Of a stretch of DNA of 31,380 nucleotides, positions 1 to 7,355 are shown piece by piece. The position numbers and the translations under genes were made by a program. Each line of letters opens with the position of its first letter. The first letter of the stretch is position 1. The notes beneath the pieces were generated by a model, which was not told where the DNA came from, made no database searches, and saw only the letters and a program-made list of their open reading frames with translations. This DNA is from an uncultured Oscillospiraceae bacterium (GTDB lineage: Bacteria > Bacillota > Clostridia > Oscillospirales > Acutalibacteraceae), in the NCBI GenBank assembly GCA_910587835.1, contig CAJUNQ010000044.1, positions 1-31,380 of the forward strand, given 5' to 3'.

Positions 1-138
1 CACCGTCTTTTTGCCCCAAAGCAGTCGCTTTCTGCGTCGAAAATCCTCGTAATACGCAAGTATTACTTGCGGTTTTCTCCTTGAAATCGCCTCCTTTGGA
101 CCAAAAATCCGGCATTTCCTCTATTTTCAAACAAGCCC
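1..138 (-). repeat. Fold-back element copy E1 (cut by window edge)
   Basis: This is the right-hand part of a short inverted-repeat element. It ends with the terminal repeat TTTTCAAACAAGCCC followed by TA at 139-140. Read on the minus strand, the interior holds the core shared by all copies in the window (TTTCAAGG, then AAAACCGCAAG, then CGAGGATTTT, then GACGCAG). The other terminus lies before base 1. Its terminus matches copy E5 at 9304-9464 exactly, and the two have the same orientation. No open frame explains it. Confidence 0.7.
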
Positions 139-193
139 TAGAGGAAGCTGCCTATTGGGAGGGCAAATTCAAAGGGGAAGGAAATGATGCGGG

Positions 194-541
194 ATGATTC
201 GGAATTTTCAATGTGTCAACATCAGTTCAAAGGCCCCGAAAGCTCTGGCGGAGTTTTACCGGTCTATCGGCGCGCCGGTGTTTGTGGAAAACGACTGCTA
301 TGACGGCTGGAGCATCGGGGACCCGGAAAAGGGCGGCTATGTGTGCTGCTGGGACGAGAATGTCTGGGGAAAGTCTGCCGCCGGGTTTGTCACCATTGTT
401 TTGAACTCGGACAGTGTGCAGAAGACCTATGAGGAGCTTAAGGCCAAGGGCTTTGAGCTTGAGCTGCCTAAAACCGCGGTCTGGGGCGGGCAGGAGCTGA
501 CCTTCAAAGACCCGGACGGCAACATTGTGATGATTCTGTGA
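194..541 (+). CDS. VOC (glyoxalase/bleomycin-resistance/dioxygenase fold) protein
   Basis: This 115-residue protein is the size of a single VOC module, two beta-alpha-beta-beta-beta units. The family signature near the C terminus, FKDPDGNIVMIL, is clear and carries the usual DPDGN turn before the last strand. VOC proteins usually bind a divalent metal between paired modules and act as lyases, isomerases, dioxygenases or drug-binding proteins; the substrate cannot be told from sequence. The start at 194 has GGGGAAGG about 10 bases upstream. The upstream ATGs at 184 and 187 are in another frame. It sits 12 bp before a second VOC gene, so the two probably form one transcript and may pair. Confidence 0.85.
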   Translation: MIRNFQCVNISSKAPKALAEFYRSIGAPVFVENDCYDGWSIGDPEKGGYVCCWDENVWGKSAAGFVTIVLNSDSVQKTYEELKAKGFELELPKTAVWGGQELTFKDPDGNIVMIL

Positions 542-553
542 GGGGGTGTATGT

Positions 554-907
554 ATGCAGATGAAGCTGGGGCATATCAAGCTGGGAGTCAGCGACCTGAA
601 GCGTTCTCTGGAGTGGTACAGTCAAATCCTGGGCTTTGAGGTAGACAGCTGCTGGCCCAAGGAGAACCCCAATTACTATGACTTCAAGGGCTCCGGGGCC
701 GCTTTCTCCATTGGACAGGCGGAGCACGGGGGCATCTATCATGGGGGCCGCACCAACTTCGAGGTGGAGGATGTGGACGGCTTGTGGGAGAGGCTCAAGG
801 ATAAGGTTACGGTGGTCGAGGCCATTTGGGACACCCCCTGGGGCACCCGGAAGTTTACCATTGCGGACCCGGACGGCAATGAGCTGGGGTTTACGAAGCA
901 GCTGTGA
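554..907 (+). CDS. VOC (glyoxalase/bleomycin-resistance/dioxygenase fold) protein
   Basis: This second single-module VOC protein has 117 residues. It opens with LGHIKLGVSDLKRSLEWY, the typical first strand and helix of glyoxalase-like proteins, and ends with the diagnostic FTIADPDGNELGF. A GAGGGGG ribosome site lies about 8 bases before ATG 554; ATG 560 is a possible alternative. Compared with its upstream neighbour it keeps the N-terminal H-x-x-L pattern and a Glu in the last strand, both usual metal-ligand positions, so it is the better candidate for a metal-dependent enzyme. The substrate is unknown. A perfect promoter for the next transcript begins only 16 bp after the stop. Confidence 0.87.
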   Translation: MQMKLGHIKLGVSDLKRSLEWYSQILGFEVDSCWPKENPNYYDFKGSGAAFSIGQAEHGGIYHGGRTNFEVEDVDGLWERLKDKVTVVEAIWDTPWGTRKFTIADPDGNELGFTKQL

Positions 908-923
908 AATGTGCTTGCAACGC

Positions 924-952
924 TTGACAACCTGGCACACGCGGGGTATAAT
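924..952 (+). promoter_or_regulatory. Consensus sigma-A promoter of the structured RNA
   Basis: TTGACA (924-929), a 17-base spacer and TATAAT (947-952) match the vegetative promoter consensus at all twelve positions. Transcription would start near 959. The only thing downstream before the terminator at 1256-1287 is the structured intergenic RNA. Confidence 0.9.
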
Positions 953-958
953 AAGAAC

Positions 959-1287
959 ACAAAAGGACGCTGCCTGCGCTTTCGGGCGACTACCGGCAGT
1001 TAGCCTTCGTTAGCTTACTAGGTTTTGCCCAGTTAGCCGTTCGGGCTCCAACACCGGACGGCTAACACGCTTTTGGGGCTACGTACAGGATTGCCGCTAA
1101 AGCAATCAGTACGCATATTGCACAATCCGCAATACTTTCCGTCCCATACACGCGCCACCTCCCTTCGTGTAAACTCCGGGAAATGAACCACCCCCTTTCG
1201 GGTGAAGTGGCTAACCGCCTTTATCGCCTGTTCACGCAGACAGTATCCTGTATGTAAGCCCCCATTGCCGGGGCTTCTTTTATTTTA
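959..1287 (+). ncRNA. Candidate structured non-coding RNA, about 325 nt
   Basis: A perfect promoter and an intrinsic terminator bracket a region with no convincing plus-strand frame but many helices. A closing helix pairs 964-978 with 1235-1249 (13 of 15 positions, two mismatches). A second long-range helix pairs 995-1005 with 1209-1219 (10 of 11). Local hairpins are 977-988 (UUCG tetraloop), 1032-1044/1054-1066 (13 pairs), and 1082-1094 with 1102-1113 (two-part stem). Nested 5'-3' closing helices are typical of large independent RNAs. I see no signature of RNase P, tmRNA, SRP RNA or a T-box leader, and proS downstream has its own promoter. It may belong to a published clostridial RNA class such as the raiA motif; I cannot confirm that by eye. 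Repeated GTTAGC/GGCTAAC segments allow alternative pairings. Confidence 0.72.
1256..1287 (+). terminator. Intrinsic terminator of the structured RNA
   Basis: The stem AAGCCCC (1256-1262) pairs with GGGGCTT (1270-1276) and is followed by CTTTTATTTTA. It ends the intergenic RNA 34 bp before the -35 box of proS. Confidence 0.85.
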
Positions 1288-1320
1288 CTGCCCCTTTCGC
1301 AGCTTGTCAACAAAAACCCC

Positions 1321-1349
1321 TTGCAAAACCCTGGCGCAGCCGCTATAAT
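1321..1349 (+). promoter_or_regulatory. proS promoter
   Basis: TTGCAA (1321-1326), a 17-base spacer and TATAAT (1344-1349). The predicted start near 1356 lies inside the longest open frame. The translation start upstream of it is therefore ruled out and ATG 1384 is favoured. Confidence 0.82.
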
Positions 1350-1383
1350 TAGGAAAAAAGCGAAAATAGAGAGGACGGTTATC

Positions 1384-2823
1384 ATGGCGCAGCAGAAAAA
1401 GAAGGTGGAGGATATCACCTCCATGGAGGTTGACTTTGCCCAATGGTACACAGACGTGGTGAAAAAGGCGGAGCTGGCGGACTATTCCAGCGTGAAGGGC
1501 TGCATTGTGTATGAGCCCTACGGCTATGCCATTTGGGAGAATATTCAGCGGGAGATGGACGCCCGCTTTAAGAAGCTGGGCGTGCAGAATGTGGCCATGC
1601 CCATGCTGATTCCCGAGAGCCTTTTGCAGAAGGAAAAGGACCACATTGAGGGCTTTGCCCCGGAGTGCGCGGTGGTCACCCAGGGGGGCGGCGAGGAGCT
1701 GAGCGAGAAGCTGTATGTGCGGCCCACCAGCGAAGTGCTGTTCTGCGAGCACTATCAGAAGGTGATTCACTCTTACCGGGACCTGCCCAAGCTCTATAAC
1801 CAGTGGTGCTCGGTGATGCGGTGGGAGAAGACCACCCGGCCCTTTTTGCGGGGCATGGAGTTTTTGTGGCAGGAGGGCCACACCATGCACGAGACCGCGG
1901 AGGAGGCTCAGGAGTTCACCCTGAAGATGCTGCGGCTGTATGAGGAGGTCTACCGGGACGCGCTGGCGATTCCCCCTGTGGTGGGCAGGAAGACCGAGAA
2001 GGAGAAGTTTGCCGGGGCTGAGGCCACCTATACTTTGGAGCCTATGATGCACAACGGCGTGGCCCTGCAGGGGGGCACCACCCATTATTTTGGGGACGGC
2101 TTCTCGAAGGCCTTTGACATCAGCTTTACCGGCCGGGACAACCAGCTCCATGCCCCTCACCAGACCTCTTGGGGCATGAGCACCCGGCTGGTCGGCGCGG
2201 TGATTATGGTGCACGGGGACGACAACGGCCTGGTGCTGCCCCCCCGCATTGCCCCCATTCAGGTGGTGATTGTGCCCATTGCCCAGCACAAGCCCGGGGT
2301 CTTGGAAAAGGCGGCGGAGCTGCGGGACAGGCTCAGCGAAAACTTCCGGGTGAAGCTGGATAGCAGCGACAACTCCCCGGGGTGGAAGTTTGCCCAGTAT
2401 GAGATGCAGGGGGTGCCGCTGCGGATTGAAATTGGGCCCAAGGACATGGAGCAGAGTCAGTGCGTGCTGGTACGCCGCGACAACGGGGATAAGGCTGTTG
2501 TACCGCTGGACGGCTTGGAAGCGACTGTGGCAAACTGCCTGGACATCATTCATGACAGCATGCTGCACAAGGCCCAGGAGAACTTTGACTCGAAGACCTT
2601 TGCGGCCCATGACCATGCGGAGTTTTTGGACATTGCCGCCCATAAGCCGGGCTTTATCAAGGCCATGTGGTGCGGGGACAGCGCCTGTGAGGACCGGCTG
2701 AAGGAGGAGACCGGCGGCGTGAAGAGCCGGTGCATTCCCTTTGAGGAGGAGCACATCAGCGATGTGTGCGCCTGCTGCGGCAAGCCTGCCAAGCATATGG
2801 TGTATTGGGGACGGCAGTATTAA
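1384..2823 (+). CDS. proS: Prolyl-tRNA synthetase (short, archaeal/eukaryote-like type)
   Basis: The enzyme charges tRNA-Pro with proline in the cytosol. At 479 residues it is the shorter class-II form lacking the bacterial editing insert. Visible landmarks are the motif 2 region around VMRWEKTTRPFLRGMEFLWQEGHT, with the conserved R...E and TRPFLR elements, then LQGGTTHYFGDGFSKAFDI and the SWGMSTRLVGAVIMVHGDDNGLVLPPRIAP block leading into the anticodon-binding domain. The C-terminal region keeps cysteines (CVCACCGKPA-like, residues about 460-470), as in the zinc-bearing short forms. ATG 1384 follows GAGAGG and lies downstream of the mapped promoter. The gene is probably monocistronic; an inverted-repeat element starts 6 bp after the stop. 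Confidence 0.97.
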   Translation: MAQQKKKVEDITSMEVDFAQWYTDVVKKAELADYSSVKGCIVYEPYGYAIWENIQREMDARFKKLGVQNVAMPMLIPESLLQKEKDHIEGFAPECAVVTQGGGEELSEKLYVRPTSEVLFCEHYQKVIHSYRDLPKLYNQWCSVMRWEKTTRPFLRGMEFLWQEGHTMHETAEEAQEFTLKMLRLYEEVYRDALAIPPVVGRKTEKEKFAGAEATYTLEPMMHNGVALQGGTTHYFGDGFSKAFDISFTGRDNQLHAPHQTSWGMSTRLVGAVIMVHGDDNGLVLPPRIAPIQVVIVPIAQHKPGVLEKAAELRDRLSENFRVKLDSSDNSPGWKFAQYEMQGVPLRIEIGPKDMEQSQCVLVRRDNGDKAVVPLDGLEATVANCLDIIHDSMLHKAQENFDSKTFAAHDHAEFLDIAAHKPGFIKAMWCGDSACEDRLKEETGGVKSRCIPFEEEHISDVCACCGKPAKHMVYWGRQY

Positions 2824-2828
2824 GAAGC

Positions 2829-2980
2829 GATACCAAGTAGGAATGGCGCAAGGATTTTCGAGAGGATTTTGTGGGATTTCAGGGGGACGCCGCAAGAGAG
2901 GCCGTTGCTTTTCGAGGCTTTTTAAAGCGCGGAAGCCCGCGAGATTCATCGAAAGGATTTGCGCCATGCTTTATTGGTAC
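2829..2980 (+). repeat. Fold-back element copy E2 (diverged)
   Basis: Outer arms GATACCAAGTAGGAATGGCGC and GCGCCATGCTTTATTGGTAC are imperfect inverted repeats enclosing an interior that matches the core of copies E3-E5: TTTCAG, then CCGCAAGAGAGGC, then TTTTCGAGGCTTTTT, then GCGCGGAAGC. Its termini differ from the other copies and no TA flank is clear, so membership rests on the core. It follows the proS stop immediately and may serve as part of its 3' end. Confidence 0.5.
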
Positions 2981-3094
2981 GGCCTTGAACAGGTTTTATG
3001 TAAACTAACCAAACCGCTTGTTTGAGGACAAGCCAAGTTTTCCAATAATCCAGCTGTCGAACAAATTATTTCTATAAAAATCACAAAATAGAGC

Positions 3095-3123
3095 TTTACT
3101 TTTTCTTCCTCTTGCGGTACAAT
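3095..3123 (+). promoter_or_regulatory. Promoter of the oxidoreductase/isomerase operon
   Basis: TTTACT (3095-3100), a 17-base spacer and TACAAT (3118-3123) lie 75 bp before the start codon at 3198. The match to consensus is good rather than perfect. I see no clear operator next to it. Confidence 0.6.
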
Positions 3124-3197
3124 AGACTTGTAATCAATATGCGGCGTCCTCCCCATTCGGAGAACACAGCATATGAAAAATAGGAGGATTGATTCCC

Positions 3198-4316
3198 ATG
3201 TCTAAATTGAAGATTGGTTTCATCGGCTGCGGCGGCATTGCCAACCAGAAGCATCTGCCCGGCATGTCCCAGCAGACAGAGTATGTTGACCTGTGCGCTT
3301 TCTGCGACCTGATTCCCGAGCGCGCCGAGAAGGCCGCCAAGGAGTATGGCACCCCTGACGCCAAGGTCTACACCGACTATCATGAGCTGCTGGCCGACCC
3401 CAGCATTGACGCTGTGCATGTGCTGACCCCCAACATCGCCCACTGCGAGATTACCGTGGCCGCTCTTGAGGCCGGCAAGCATGTTCTGTGCGAGAAGCCC
3501 ATGGCCGCTACCCCCGAGGACGCCCAGAAGATGCTGGACGCCCGGGACCGCACCGGTAAGATGCTGACCATTGGCTATCAGTACCGTCATTTCCATGAGA
3601 ACGCTGTTGCCCGCAAGGTTGTTGCTGACGGCTGGCTGGGCGATATCTACTACGCGGAGGCCACCTACCTGCGCCGCCGGGGCGTGCCCACCTGGGGCGT
3701 GTTCACCGACAAGTCCAAGCAGGGCGGCGGTCCCCTGATCGACATTGGCACCCATGCGCTGGACAACACCCTGTTCCTGATGAACAACTATGACGTGGAC
3801 TATGTGGTCGGCACCTCCTTTGAGAAACTGGGCCGTCTGCTGGACCCCGAGCATCAGGGCCAGAACAACTGGATGGGCGACCCCGACCACTGGAATAACG
3901 AGACCTATGACGTGGAGGATTCTGCGGTAGGCCAGATTAAGATGAAGAACGGCGCTGTGATCAACCTGCGTGCCTCTTGGGCGCTGAACATGGCCGAGAA
4001 GGCTGGCTGCGACAACCAGGCCCACACTCTGCTGTGCGGCACCAAGGGCGGTCTGGACACCCTGGAGGGCCGTGTCCGCCTGAACCACATTGTGGCCAAC
4101 CAGCAGACCATCTCTTGGGTGGGCGAGCAGGTTCGGGGCTACATTCCCGGCTTCAGCCAGGGCCCCGCTCCCCTCTCTAAGGAGCATGACATCTGGGTGA
4201 AGGCTCTGCGGGGCGAGGGCGAGCTGTTTGTCACCGCCGACCAGGCCTTTGTGGTCACCAAGATTCTGGACGCCATCTATCAGTCCTCCAAGACCGGCCA
4301 GGCCATCAAGTTTTAA
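3198..4316 (+). CDS. Gfo/Idh/MocA family NAD(P)-dependent oxidoreductase
   Basis: This 372-residue enzyme has an N-terminal Rossmann domain starting KIGFIGCGGIANQKHLPG (GxGxxA-type dinucleotide loop, residues 8-15). The family signature CEKP sits at about 98-101. The C-terminal alpha/beta domain has GGGPLIDIGTHALD, carrying the Asp and His found in the catalytic triad of inositol and sugar dehydrogenases. It probably oxidises or reduces a sugar or cyclitol using NAD(P); the substrate is not evident. AGGAGG at 3182-3187 fixes ATG 3198. The sugar isomerase/epimerase follows after 21 bp, and the two very likely act in the same pathway (keto-sugar or inositol-like intermediates). Confidence 0.93.
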   Translation: MSKLKIGFIGCGGIANQKHLPGMSQQTEYVDLCAFCDLIPERAEKAAKEYGTPDAKVYTDYHELLADPSIDAVHVLTPNIAHCEITVAALEAGKHVLCEKPMAATPEDAQKMLDARDRTGKMLTIGYQYRHFHENAVARKVVADGWLGDIYYAEATYLRRRGVPTWGVFTDKSKQGGGPLIDIGTHALDNTLFLMNNYDVDYVVGTSFEKLGRLLDPEHQGQNNWMGDPDHWNNETYDVEDSAVGQIKMKNGAVINLRASWALNMAEKAGCDNQAHTLLCGTKGGLDTLEGRVRLNHIVANQQTISWVGEQVRGYIPGFSQGPAPLSKEHDIWVKALRGEGELFVTADQAFVVTKILDAIYQSSKTGQAIKF

Positions 4317-4337
4317 GGTGGCGGCGAGGTAGAGAGC

Positions 4338-5189
4338 ATGGAAAATATCAATCTGCAACTGTATTCCTTTGGCCATGACTGCCCGCTCTCCGCTGTGGAG
4401 AAGATCAAGAAGGCCGGCGAGATGGGATACGCTGGCGTGGAGTTTGCCCAGGACTATAAGGATGTGCCTGTTGAGGACATTAAGAAGGCCTTGGAGGAGG
4501 CGGGCGTTAAGGCTGTCTCCGCCCATGTGCCCTTTGAGATGATGGGCGAGCATCTGCCCTATCTGGCCCAGCTGGGCGTGAAGTATGTCGCCTGCCCCAT
4601 GACCTCCTTCTGCGACGCGGAGGAGGCCAAGGAGGTGGCTGCCGAGCTGAACAAGTGGGGCGCTGAGGCCAAGAAATATGGCATCACCATTGGTTACCAC
4701 AACCACACCCAGGAGTTCAACAAGGACCAGGACAAGTACCTGTTCGACTGGGTGATGGAGAACACCGACCCGGAGACCGTGGCCTTTGAGATTGACTGCG
4801 GGTGGGCCTCTGCGGCGGGCATTGACCCGGTGGAGTACATTAAGGCCCATGCCGGGCGTATTGCGGCCATTCACATTAAGGAGAACGGCGCGGTGATTGG
4901 CCCGGACCCGGCTGCTTCCCGGAAGAATCCTCCGGAGTGGCCCAAGTTCGAGCTGGATGAGAACGGCAAGCCCATCTTCCCCCCTGAGTTCATTGCGAAG
5001 ATGCAGGAGCGGGACAAGCTGAATGTTCCCACCGGCAGCGGCATTGTGGACTGGAAGGCTGTCAAGGCGGCGGCTGACGCTCAGCGGGACGGCGTGATTT
5101 ATGTGGTAGAGCGCGAGGCCAGCTATGACGGCAAGAGCCGGATTGACTGCCTGAAGGAGGACGTTGCCTGGCTGAAGGCGAATGTCTGA
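4338..5189 (+). CDS. Sugar phosphate isomerase/epimerase (xylose isomerase-like TIM barrel)
   Basis: This is a 283-residue protein of the AP-endonuclease-2/xylose isomerase-like TIM-barrel family (IolE/IolI/YcjR-like). Recognisable barrel segments are GYAGVEF, VSAHVPFEMM, ITIGYHNHTQEF, VAFEIDCGWAS and IAAIHIKE, which supply the His, Glu and Asp residues that normally bind a divalent metal. YVVEREA near the C terminus carries another conserved Glu. It probably epimerises or isomerises a sugar or keto-cyclitol handled by the upstream oxidoreductase. GGCGAGG lies about 10 bases before ATG 4338. The pair looks like a two-gene catabolic operon ending at a hairpin at 5252-5283. Confidence 0.9.
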   Translation: MENINLQLYSFGHDCPLSAVEKIKKAGEMGYAGVEFAQDYKDVPVEDIKKALEEAGVKAVSAHVPFEMMGEHLPYLAQLGVKYVACPMTSFCDAEEAKEVAAELNKWGAEAKKYGITIGYHNHTQEFNKDQDKYLFDWVMENTDPETVAFEIDCGWASAAGIDPVEYIKAHAGRIAAIHIKENGAVIGPDPAASRKNPPEWPKFELDENGKPIFPPEFIAKMQERDKLNVPTGSGIVDWKAVKAAADAQRDGVIYVVEREASYDGKSRIDCLKEDVAWLKANV

Positions 5190-5251
5190 TTGTGCCCCAT
5201 GAGAAGGACTGCTGCCTGCGGGCGGGGCTCTTCATAGACAGTTATATTTGG

Positions 5252-5290
5252 GAAACGGCGTGGCTTTAGGGCTATGCCGTTTCTCTATTC
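5252..5290 (+). terminator. Terminator of the isomerase operon
   Basis: GAAACGGC (5252-5259) pairs with GCCGTTTC (5276-5283), followed by the T-rich run TCTATTCT. Between 5190 and 5717 I see no supported gene, only this hairpin and the one at 5649-5685. Confidence 0.6.
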
Positions 5291-5643
5291 TGTAGGGGTG
5301 TGGGCAGGCAGCTGGTGATTGCTGTGGTGTGCTGCTGTCTGTCAAACAAGGTGACATCTCGCGGCGTGGGTGTGCCTGCGCAGCTGCGTTTACTATATGG
5401 TCTTGTATGCGCGTGGACGGCGGCGTTTGTGGGGGTGCGCCCTGCCGGGGCATGTTCGCATATGATTTGGGAGTGAATTTTAGTCAGATTCATGGCAGGA
5501 ATTTGCAGGTGTGCCCGCATACTGCAAGAGTATTCATGGCAAAAATCTGCCCAGAAAGCGTTGCACTGGCCCTGGTTTGCTTTCAGGTCAGTGGTTTTAT
5601 GATGAGTTTGCGGGATGCTTTGGTTTTGCCGGTTATATCTGTG

Positions 5644-5685
5644 TATCAAAACGGACTCCACACCTTTTGAGTATGGAGTCCGTTT
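5644..5685 (-). terminator. Terminator of the chemoreceptor operon
   Basis: AAACGGACTCCA (5649-5660) pairs perfectly with TGGAGTCCGTTT (5674-5685). Read on the minus strand the stem is followed by TTTTGATA, 33 bp after the stop of the chemoreceptor gene. The stem could also stop plus-strand transcripts. Confidence 0.8.
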
Positions 5686-5717
5686 GTGCGTCGTTATATT
5701 TGGTGCGTGGGACCGGT

Positions 5718-7304
5718 TTATAGGTTTGCCAGGGATTCCATCTGCTTTTGGAGCTCGCCGACAATCTCCTCATTGGTGGACATCCCTTCTGTGATGCCGG
5801 CCATGTCCTCCACCAGGTCCTGGGTGCGGCCTGCCGCGCCGTTTACGCCCTCGGCCGCGCCGTTGATGGCGTTGGAAATGTTGGCGATGGAGCCCGCCAC
5901 CTCGTCCATGGCGGCGCCCAGACGCTCTACCCGGCTGTTGAAGGCCTCGATGCTGCCCTCAACATAAATCGCGTCGTCCCGGTACTGCTTGCCGGAGGCG
6001 GCTGAGCGTTGGAACTGTTCCAGGACGGTGTGTCCCAGATACTCCACCAGCTCCTGGGCGCTGCCGGACAGATAGTCGACTGCACCGGTGACCACGCCGC
6101 TCACCCGCTGGATGTGCCCGGCGGTCTCGGCGCAGGAGTCGGCCAAGCTGCGGATCTCTTGGGCCACCACGGCAAAGCCTCTGCCTGCCGCCCCGGCCCG
6201 GGCCGCCTCAATGGAGGCGTTGACGGCGATTAAGTCGGTAGAGGCGGAGATGGACAGGATGTCTTTTGTGAGGCTGCTGATCTCCTCCACGCTTTTGCTC
6301 TTTTCAATGGCTGAACTCAGCTGGGAGACGATCTCTTGGGTGCGGGCGCGGACCGACTCCATATTCTCCCGGGCGGTCTCCTCCACTGCCTCCGCCCGCC
6401 CACGCATTTCTACCGAATAGGCTGTGATGGCGGCGCACTCCTCCGCCATGTCCCGGGCGTCGGCACGGGTTCCGGCCGCGCTGCCGTTGATGGTCCCCGC
6501 GCTGCTGGAGACCTCCTCCAACGCGGCGGAGAGCTGGGAGGTGAGGCTGGAAAGGGCCTGCACGCTGCCGCTGGAGCTGTGGATGCGGTCGTGCACCTGC
6601 CCCACCACCCCGCCCAAACGCTGGGAGCTGTCCTGCAGGGTGCCCATGGCCTGGCGGATTGGGGCGATGACGTACCTTTTTACCATACGGAACGCCGCAG
6701 CCACCAGGACGACGCCGGCGGTCAGGGTGCAGGCGCTGATGATCAGCGAGGTCAGGTACACGAAAAACAGGTTGTCACGGGCTGTGTCTGCCTGGACGCT
6801 GACAGAGGCGGACAGGGCGTCGATCCATCCCTCCGCCGCGCTGCCGTAAGACGCTACGTCTCCGTTGGCCATGGCGTAGGCCTCTTGGGTTTTGCTGTCG
6901 GCACTGGCGCACACCAGCTTGACCAGGGCGTGCTTGAAGGAGGCGTAGTCCGCCAGAAGCGACTGATACGCCTCCTGCTCCTCCTTTGGGACAAAGCTTT
7001 CGTAGGCGGCCAGCTGTTCGTCCAATGCCGCCTCCTCATCCTTGATCTCCTGAACCAGACGGATCATGGTGCTGTGGTCCGCCGCCACAATATGGGACAG
7101 GGCCAGCCGGTGTATCCCCATCATGGACCGCCGGATCTCTTCCAGCTTGGTCTCGCTGGCCATGTAGGCGTCGACGATTGTGTTGGCCTTGGCGTTGACA
7201 TTGTTGACGCCAAACACGGCCGCTATGTTGGAAAGCAGCGCCACCAGGCCCAGCAGAACAATGGGCAGAATCAGGCGCTGCTGTAGGCTCAGCTTGCCTT
7301 TCAT
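5718..7304 (-). CDS. Methyl-accepting chemotaxis protein
   Basis: This 528-residue membrane receptor passes ligand binding to the CheA/CheW array. It has a first transmembrane helix at about 10-33, an extracellular helical region to about 177 (four-helix-bundle type), a second transmembrane helix at about 178-206, and a long cytoplasmic coiled-coil. The signalling hairpin tip is unmistakable (DLIAVNASIEAARAGAAGRG, then FAVVAQEIRSLAD). ATG 7304 follows GGAGGGG at 7 bases, so the longer frame start is rejected. It lies 51 bp after a sugar-type binding lipoprotein that has no transporter of its own. This suggests the receptor senses a binding protein carrying ligand, as Tar does with maltose-binding protein (inference). 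Confidence 0.95.
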   Translation of the reverse strand: MKGKLSLQQRLILPIVLLGLVALLSNIAAVFGVNNVNAKANTIVDAYMASETKLEEIRRSMMGIHRLALSHIVAADHSTMIRLVQEIKDEEAALDEQLAAYESFVPKEEQEAYQSLLADYASFKHALVKLVCASADSKTQEAYAMANGDVASYGSAAEGWIDALSASVSVQADTARDNLFFVYLTSLIISACTLTAGVVLVAAAFRMVKRYVIAPIRQAMGTLQDSSQRLGGVVGQVHDRIHSSSGSVQALSSLTSQLSAALEEVSSSAGTINGSAAGTRADARDMAEECAAITAYSVEMRGRAEAVEETARENMESVRARTQEIVSQLSSAIEKSKSVEEISSLTKDILSISASTDLIAVNASIEAARAGAAGRGFAVVAQEIRSLADSCAETAGHIQRVSGVVTGAVDYLSGSAQELVEYLGHTVLEQFQRSAASGKQYRDDAIYVEGSIEAFNSRVERLGAAMDEVAGSIANISNAINGAAEGVNGAAGRTQDLVEDMAGITEGMSTNEEIVGELQKQMESLANL

Positions 7305-7355
7305 GGGAATCCCCTCCGAGTCATATTTTTGCATCTGTGCCGCCGGGCTAGCCCC

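Noticed and set aside
1062..1151. Minus-strand GTG-started 29-codon frame with a hydrophobic stretch (SIADCAICVLIALAAILYVA) and GGAGGTGG upstream, like a type I toxin.
   Set aside because: It lies wholly within the structured plus-strand RNA, has no promoter I can find on the minus strand, and its SD spacing is short. A toxin with antisense RNA remains possible, but the RNA helices explain the sequence better.
1256..1383. T-box or other leader regulating proS.
   Set aside because: No T-box consensus (AGGGTGG-type) was seen, and proS has its own promoter downstream of the terminator.
1285..2967. 560-codon minus-strand open frame opposite proS.
   Set aside because: Antisense shadow; proS on the plus strand has all family motifs, a promoter and an SD.
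5329..5670. 113-codon plus-strand frame in the gap before the chemoreceptor.
   Set aside because: GTG start without a ribosome site, composition unlike neighbours, no recognisable motif, and its end overlaps the terminator stem at 5649-5685.
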